Source of the DNA: Planctomycetaceae bacterium
GTDB lineage: Bacteria > Planctomycetota > Planctomycetia > Planctomycetales > Planctomycetaceae
DNA length: 64,000 nt
Assembly (NCBI GenBank): GCA_021732415.1
Contig: JAKFVC010000014.1
Span: 49,148 to 113,147 of the forward strand
Direction: 5' to 3'
The notes below the pieces were generated by a model that was not told the DNA's origin, searched no databases, and saw nothing but the letters and a program-made list of their open reading frames with translations. Shown here in pieces: positions 60,879 through 64,000 of this stretch. Position numbers and translations under genes: made by a program. The first letter of the stretch is position 1, and every line of letters begins with the position of its first letter.

Positions 60879-63800
60879 ATGCCTAATACAGTCCCTTCAA
60901 ATGGAGTTCCTGTTGACTCGAGCGAACGCGAGATTCTTGCACCGCTGACACCCGCGGCTGATCTGGTTCGGCTGCAGCAAGTCATTGAGGAAACTGCGAA
61001 GTTGTTGCCGGCTCAGGGACCGCTCACCGCCTTCGTATTTCTCAATACGCTGCAGGCGCTCGAGGGGCTGCCGTTCGACGAAGGACTACGCAAAGGCGCG
61101 CGGTTGTTTCGGTGTCAGCCCTATCTGCCAGAGGACCACTATCGCGAGAAGCTGGTGCAAGGTCGCATTAAGACTGAGGATTTGATTTCGGTCTTGCTGG
61201 AAGAGTTGGATGAACTCGGGAGTTCGGCACATGCTCCCATCGCTCCAGCCGGGACTAAGCTCGATCTGTGGCTGGCGATGCTGCGGTACCCGTTGCGTTC
61301 GGTACGAGACCACGAGATGCGCTGGTTTCTTGCCGAGACGCAGGCGCTGCATCGCATGCGTGAAGAAACGCTGCCTGCGATGCGTGAGAGCTTCCTCCGT
61401 GAGACTCGACACTGGATCTCCCGAGATCTGTCAAGGGGGGGCGTCGTCGAGTCGGACCCGGTGCCAGTCGGCCCCCATGGCGATTCACGACTTCTGGTGG
61501 CGGATTTTGTGGAACGGCTGGGAGTATCCTCGATCGAGAATTGGAGCGAATCACAGTGGGAAGGGTTGTCGCTCCGGCTGCTCTGGCGAGTCTGCCGTCA
61601 AGGAGTGCATGGCATTGAAGTGAATTCTGTCTCGACGACCAGTTCCACGCGGCATCGAGATCTATTGCTGGAAGCAACCGGCGAGGACAGTGACGTGCGC
61701 GTGCATGAGGTCCTGATTCGATTTTGCGCCGCATTTTGCGATCAAGGCTTGGCACGCTGGACTCTGCCCAATCGAGAAGCCGGCTTCTTTCGGGCATTTG
61801 CCAGTCTGTACGAGGAAGGCAGCGGGCATTCGGGACGGTGGCTGGAAGGTCTATCGGTCGAATTGGCGAGAATTCAGTCGGCGGCGATGGAGGCGATTGA
61901 TTCCGTGTATGAATCACTCGAACTGCTCGGTGTGTCTGCCGATCGCTGGGAGGACTACCTCCAAGATACGTTGTTGGCCTTACGGGGGTGGGCCGGCCAG
62001 ATCTGGCAAATGGAAACGCGACCAGATCGTGTCGCGATCGCCGCAATGCCGGGCACCTTAATCGAATTCCTCGCCATACGATTGATCCTGGAGCGTCTCG
62101 CGCTGAGTTCTTTGGCGAAGGAGACTTTGGGATACACGGGAGACTTGAAGGCACTCGCTCCATTCCTGATGCAGCGTTTGTCGAAGCATCCTGTGAGCGG
62201 CAACGAACAACGGGCGTTTCTGGTCTTTCAGCTCGCACAATTTATGGGTTGGACCCCCAAAACTTTGAATGCGTTGTCGAAGCAGCACTGGACTGATCTG
62301 ATTCACGAAATCGAAGCGGTTTCGTCTTTGGAATTGCGGCGAATTTTGCATCTGGCCTTTGAACGGCGCTATCGGACTCAAGCGCTCAATGCGTTTGCCG
62401 CACATCGTCCGGTAACTGCTCCAGCATCTGCCCGACCGCGCTTTCAGGTCACATTTTGTCTGGATGCTCGCGAGGAATCATTTCGAAGACATCTCGAAGA
62501 AGTCGCACCTGATGTGGAGACATTTGGATTGGCGGGCTTTTACGGGGTGGCTATGTACTACCGCGGGATCGCTGATGCGAACTTCGCGGCGCTGTGCCCA
62601 ATCATCATTCGTCCGCAACACTGGGTTGTGGAAGATGTCGTATTTCCGTTTGAGAAAGCTCACAAGCTGCGGTCCAGGGCACGTCGTGCTCTCGGTGCGG
62701 CGACTTATCAGATTCATGTCGATAGCCGCAGCTTCACGGGTGGAACCGTGCTCACGGCAGGTCTCGGTGTGCTCGCCTCAATTCCGTTGGTGTCGCGTGT
62801 GTTGTTTCCCGTATTGACTGCCAAAATCAGGCAAATCGTCGGTCGGCTGGTGCAACTGCCCCCGTTGACTCGGCTGCGATTGGAACGGAGTGAATCCACC
62901 GCTGGACCGGCTGGGGCCGCCATTGGTTACACGATCGCGGAAATGGCCAACATTGGCGAGCGCATGTTGCGAGACATTGGGCTGACTGCGAACTTCGCAC
63001 GGCTCGTGATCTTTTTCGGCCACGGGTCGTTCTGCTTGAATAATCCTCAGAAGTCAGCGTATGACTGCGGAGCCTGCTCGGGAGGTGCCGGAGGTCCCAA
63101 CGCGCGCGCTTTGGCCGCCATGCTGAATGACCCGCGGGTCCGTGAAGTCCTCCTAAGTCGAGGTCTGTCGGTCCCTTCCGATACTTACTTTATTGGTGGA
63201 TTGCATAACACCGGCGAAGATGTCCTGACATTCTACGACCTCGATCTCCTTCCGCGTTCACACGCTGCGGATGTCGAGTCCGCCGGACAGGCATTGCGAG
63301 AAGTCTGCCGTCGAAATGCCCATGAGCGATGCCGGAGGTTTTATTCCGCCCCGCTGCAGATTTCGCTAACCGATGCGCATCGCCATGTCAGGGGGCGTTC
63401 GGAAGACCTAGCCCAGCCCCGGCCGGAATATGGCAATGCGTCGAACGCCTTGTGTTTCGTCGGGCGGCGTGAACGCTCTCGCGGGTTGTACTTAGATCGT
63501 CGGGCGTTCTTGCAATCGTATGATCCTTTGCAGGATGACCTGGATTGCACAATTCTGGCGCGCATTCTGGAGGCAGTGGTTCCCGTGTGTTCGGGGATCA
63601 ATCTCCAGTATTTCTTCGCTGCCATCGATTCTGAGGGTTGGGCCTGCGGCAGCAAACTACCGCACAACGTGACATCGCTGCTGGGAGTGATGGACGGCGC
63701 ATTAAGTGACTTGCGCTGTGGTTTGCCCAAGCAAGGCGTGGAAATTCACGAGCCCATTCGATTGCTGTTCCTGATCGAAACCACTGCTTCAGGCATGCTG

Positions 63801-64000
63801 AAACTGATGGAAAGGAGCCCCGTGATCGGAAGAATTCTGAGGAACGGCTGGGCCCAATTAGCCGTGCTCGACCCTCATTCGTCCCGAATTCAGGTCTTTC
63901 GAGATGGCCAATTTCACGACTACGAACCGGATGTCACGGAACTGCCGCAGGCAGCCTCCTCTTTCGACTGGTACGGCGGATGGCGTGACCACTTGCCATT
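60879..64000 (+). CDS. dabA: inorganic carbon transporter subunit DabA (DUF2309/UPF0753), 3' end outside window
   Basis: At least 1040 codons, open at the window end, from ATG 60879 (no strong ribosome site). The family's zinc/beta-carbonic-anhydrase-like centre is recognisable: Cys527 and Asp529 in TFCLDAREESF, His715 in FFGHGSF and Cys730 in AYDCGACSGG, the last two 15 residues apart as in characterised DabA. GGPNARALAAMLNDPRVRE and GLHNTGEDVL are other family blocks. DabA with the membrane subunit DabB takes up and hydrates CO2, trapping bicarbonate in the cytoplasm. No dabB lies upstream; it may follow beyond the window. Confidence 0.9.
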   Translation, partial: MPNTVPSNGVPVDSSEREILAPLTPAADLVRLQQVIEETAKLLPAQGPLTAFVFLNTLQALEGLPFDEGLRKGARLFRCQPYLPEDHYREKLVQGRIKTEDLISVLLEELDELGSSAHAPIAPAGTKLDLWLAMLRYPLRSVRDHEMRWFLAETQALHRMREETLPAMRESFLRETRHWISRDLSRGGVVESDPVPVGPHGDSRLLVADFVERLGVSSIENWSESQWEGLSLRLLWRVCRQGVHGIEVNSVSTTSSTRHRDLLLEATGEDSDVRVHEVLIRFCAAFCDQGLARWTLPNREAGFFRAFASLYEEGSGHSGRWLEGLSVELARIQSAAMEAIDSVYESLELLGVSADRWEDYLQDTLLALRGWAGQIWQMETRPDRVAIAAMPGTLIEFLAIRLILERLALSSLAKETLGYTGDLKALAPFLMQRLSKHPVSGNEQRAFLVFQLAQFMGWTPKTLNALSKQHWTDLIHEIEAVSSLELRRILHLAFERRYRTQALNAFAAHRPVTAPASARPRFQVTFCLDAREESFRRHLEEVAPDVETFGLAGFYGVAMYYRGIADANFAALCPIIIRPQHWVVEDVVFPFEKAHKLRSRARRALGAATYQIHVDSRSFTGGTVLTAGLGVLASIPLVSRVLFPVLTAKIRQIVGRLVQLPPLTRLRLERSESTAGPAGAAIGYTIAEMANIGERMLRDIGLTANFARLVIFFGHGSFCLNNPQKSAYDCGACSGGAGGPNARALAAMLNDPRVREVLLSRGLSVPSDTYFIGGLHNTGEDVLTFYDLDLLPRSHAADVESAGQALREVCRRNAHERCRRFYSAPLQISLTDAHRHVRGRSEDLAQPRPEYGNASNALCFVGRRERSRGLYLDRRAFLQSYDPLQDDLDCTILARILEAVVPVCSGINLQYFFAAIDSEGWACGSKLPHNVTSLLGVMDGALSDLRCGLPKQGVEIHEPIRLLFLIETTASGMLKLMERSPVIGRILRNGWAQLAVLDPHSSRIQVFRDGQFHDYEPDVTELPQAASSFDWYGGWRDHLP

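Overview
The window comes from a planctomycete (order Planctomycetales, genus not resolved). The evidence is the gene repertoire: two loci pairing PSCyt1/DUF1549/DUF1553 cytochrome-like proteins with DUF1501 proteins (three pairs in all), a DUF1559 prepilin-like protein, several Tat-exported Gfo/Idh/MocA oxidoreductases, a DUF1080 protein, giant surface proteins with LEPR-XLL-like N-termini, and a J-like/FHA/kinase-fold fusion. Many short secreted hydrolases and many long intergenic palindromes fit the same picture.

Layout. 1-4.9 kb is accessory DNA: two near-identical REP-associated (RAYT/Y1) transposase elements in direct orientation flank the C-terminal end of a polymorphic toxin (pretoxin HINT plus toxin tip) and two small downstream genes that look like immunity/antitoxin genes; beyond lie an orphan hypothetical gene and a broken cysteine synthase tail. 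5-6 kb encodes a secreted PHB-depolymerase-type esterase. 6.5-17.4 kb is one giant secreted protein (3624 aa) with an embedded vanadium haloperoxidase-like domain, Ig-like domains, LVIVD repeats and two successive families of tandem repeats. 17.7-20.2 kb holds a Fur-like palindrome, a DUF1559 protein, a lipoprotein and a VIT1/CCC1-like metal transporter. 20.3-26 kb (minus strand) holds secreted esterases, one a ricin-lectin/esterase/SMP-30 fusion.

The most unusual region is 26.26-28.9 kb. A TROVE/vWA protein (Ro60/Rsr ortholog) is preceded by five RNA-like units on the same strand. Each is closed by a perfect or wobble-only 7-9 bp terminal stem and shares the same internal-loop motifs, as expected of bacterial Y RNAs. 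Their inserts differ: one carries an abridged copy of 23S rRNA domain IV (helix 69 to about helix 72), one is a tight cloverleaf, one is a circularly permuted tRNA (T arm, acceptor, D arm), one keeps a T arm plus a hairpin, and one is minimal. I propose a Ro60 system with several interchangeable RNA-mimicking Y RNAs.

29-33.7 kb (minus strand) is a sugar-metabolism operon (LamG protein, DUF1080, Gfo/Idh/MocA, sugar isomerase/epimerase). 34-41.2 kb (plus strand) has another Gfo/Idh/MocA enzyme, a HEAT-repeat protein, a thioredoxin/CcdA-like membrane fusion and a LEPR-XLL-type secreted protein. 41.2-48 kb (minus strand) is a four-gene operon: PSCyt1/DUF1549/DUF1553, DUF1501, AXE1-type esterase, Gfo/Idh/MocA. 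48.2-58.3 kb has an AraC-family XylR-type regulator divergent from a second operon with two PSCyt1-DUF1501 pairs, which suggests sugar-responsive control. 58.4-60.9 kb has a probable pseudokinase, a frameshifted lipoprotein and a receiver-domain remnant. The window ends inside a DabA (DUF2309) inorganic-carbon uptake gene.
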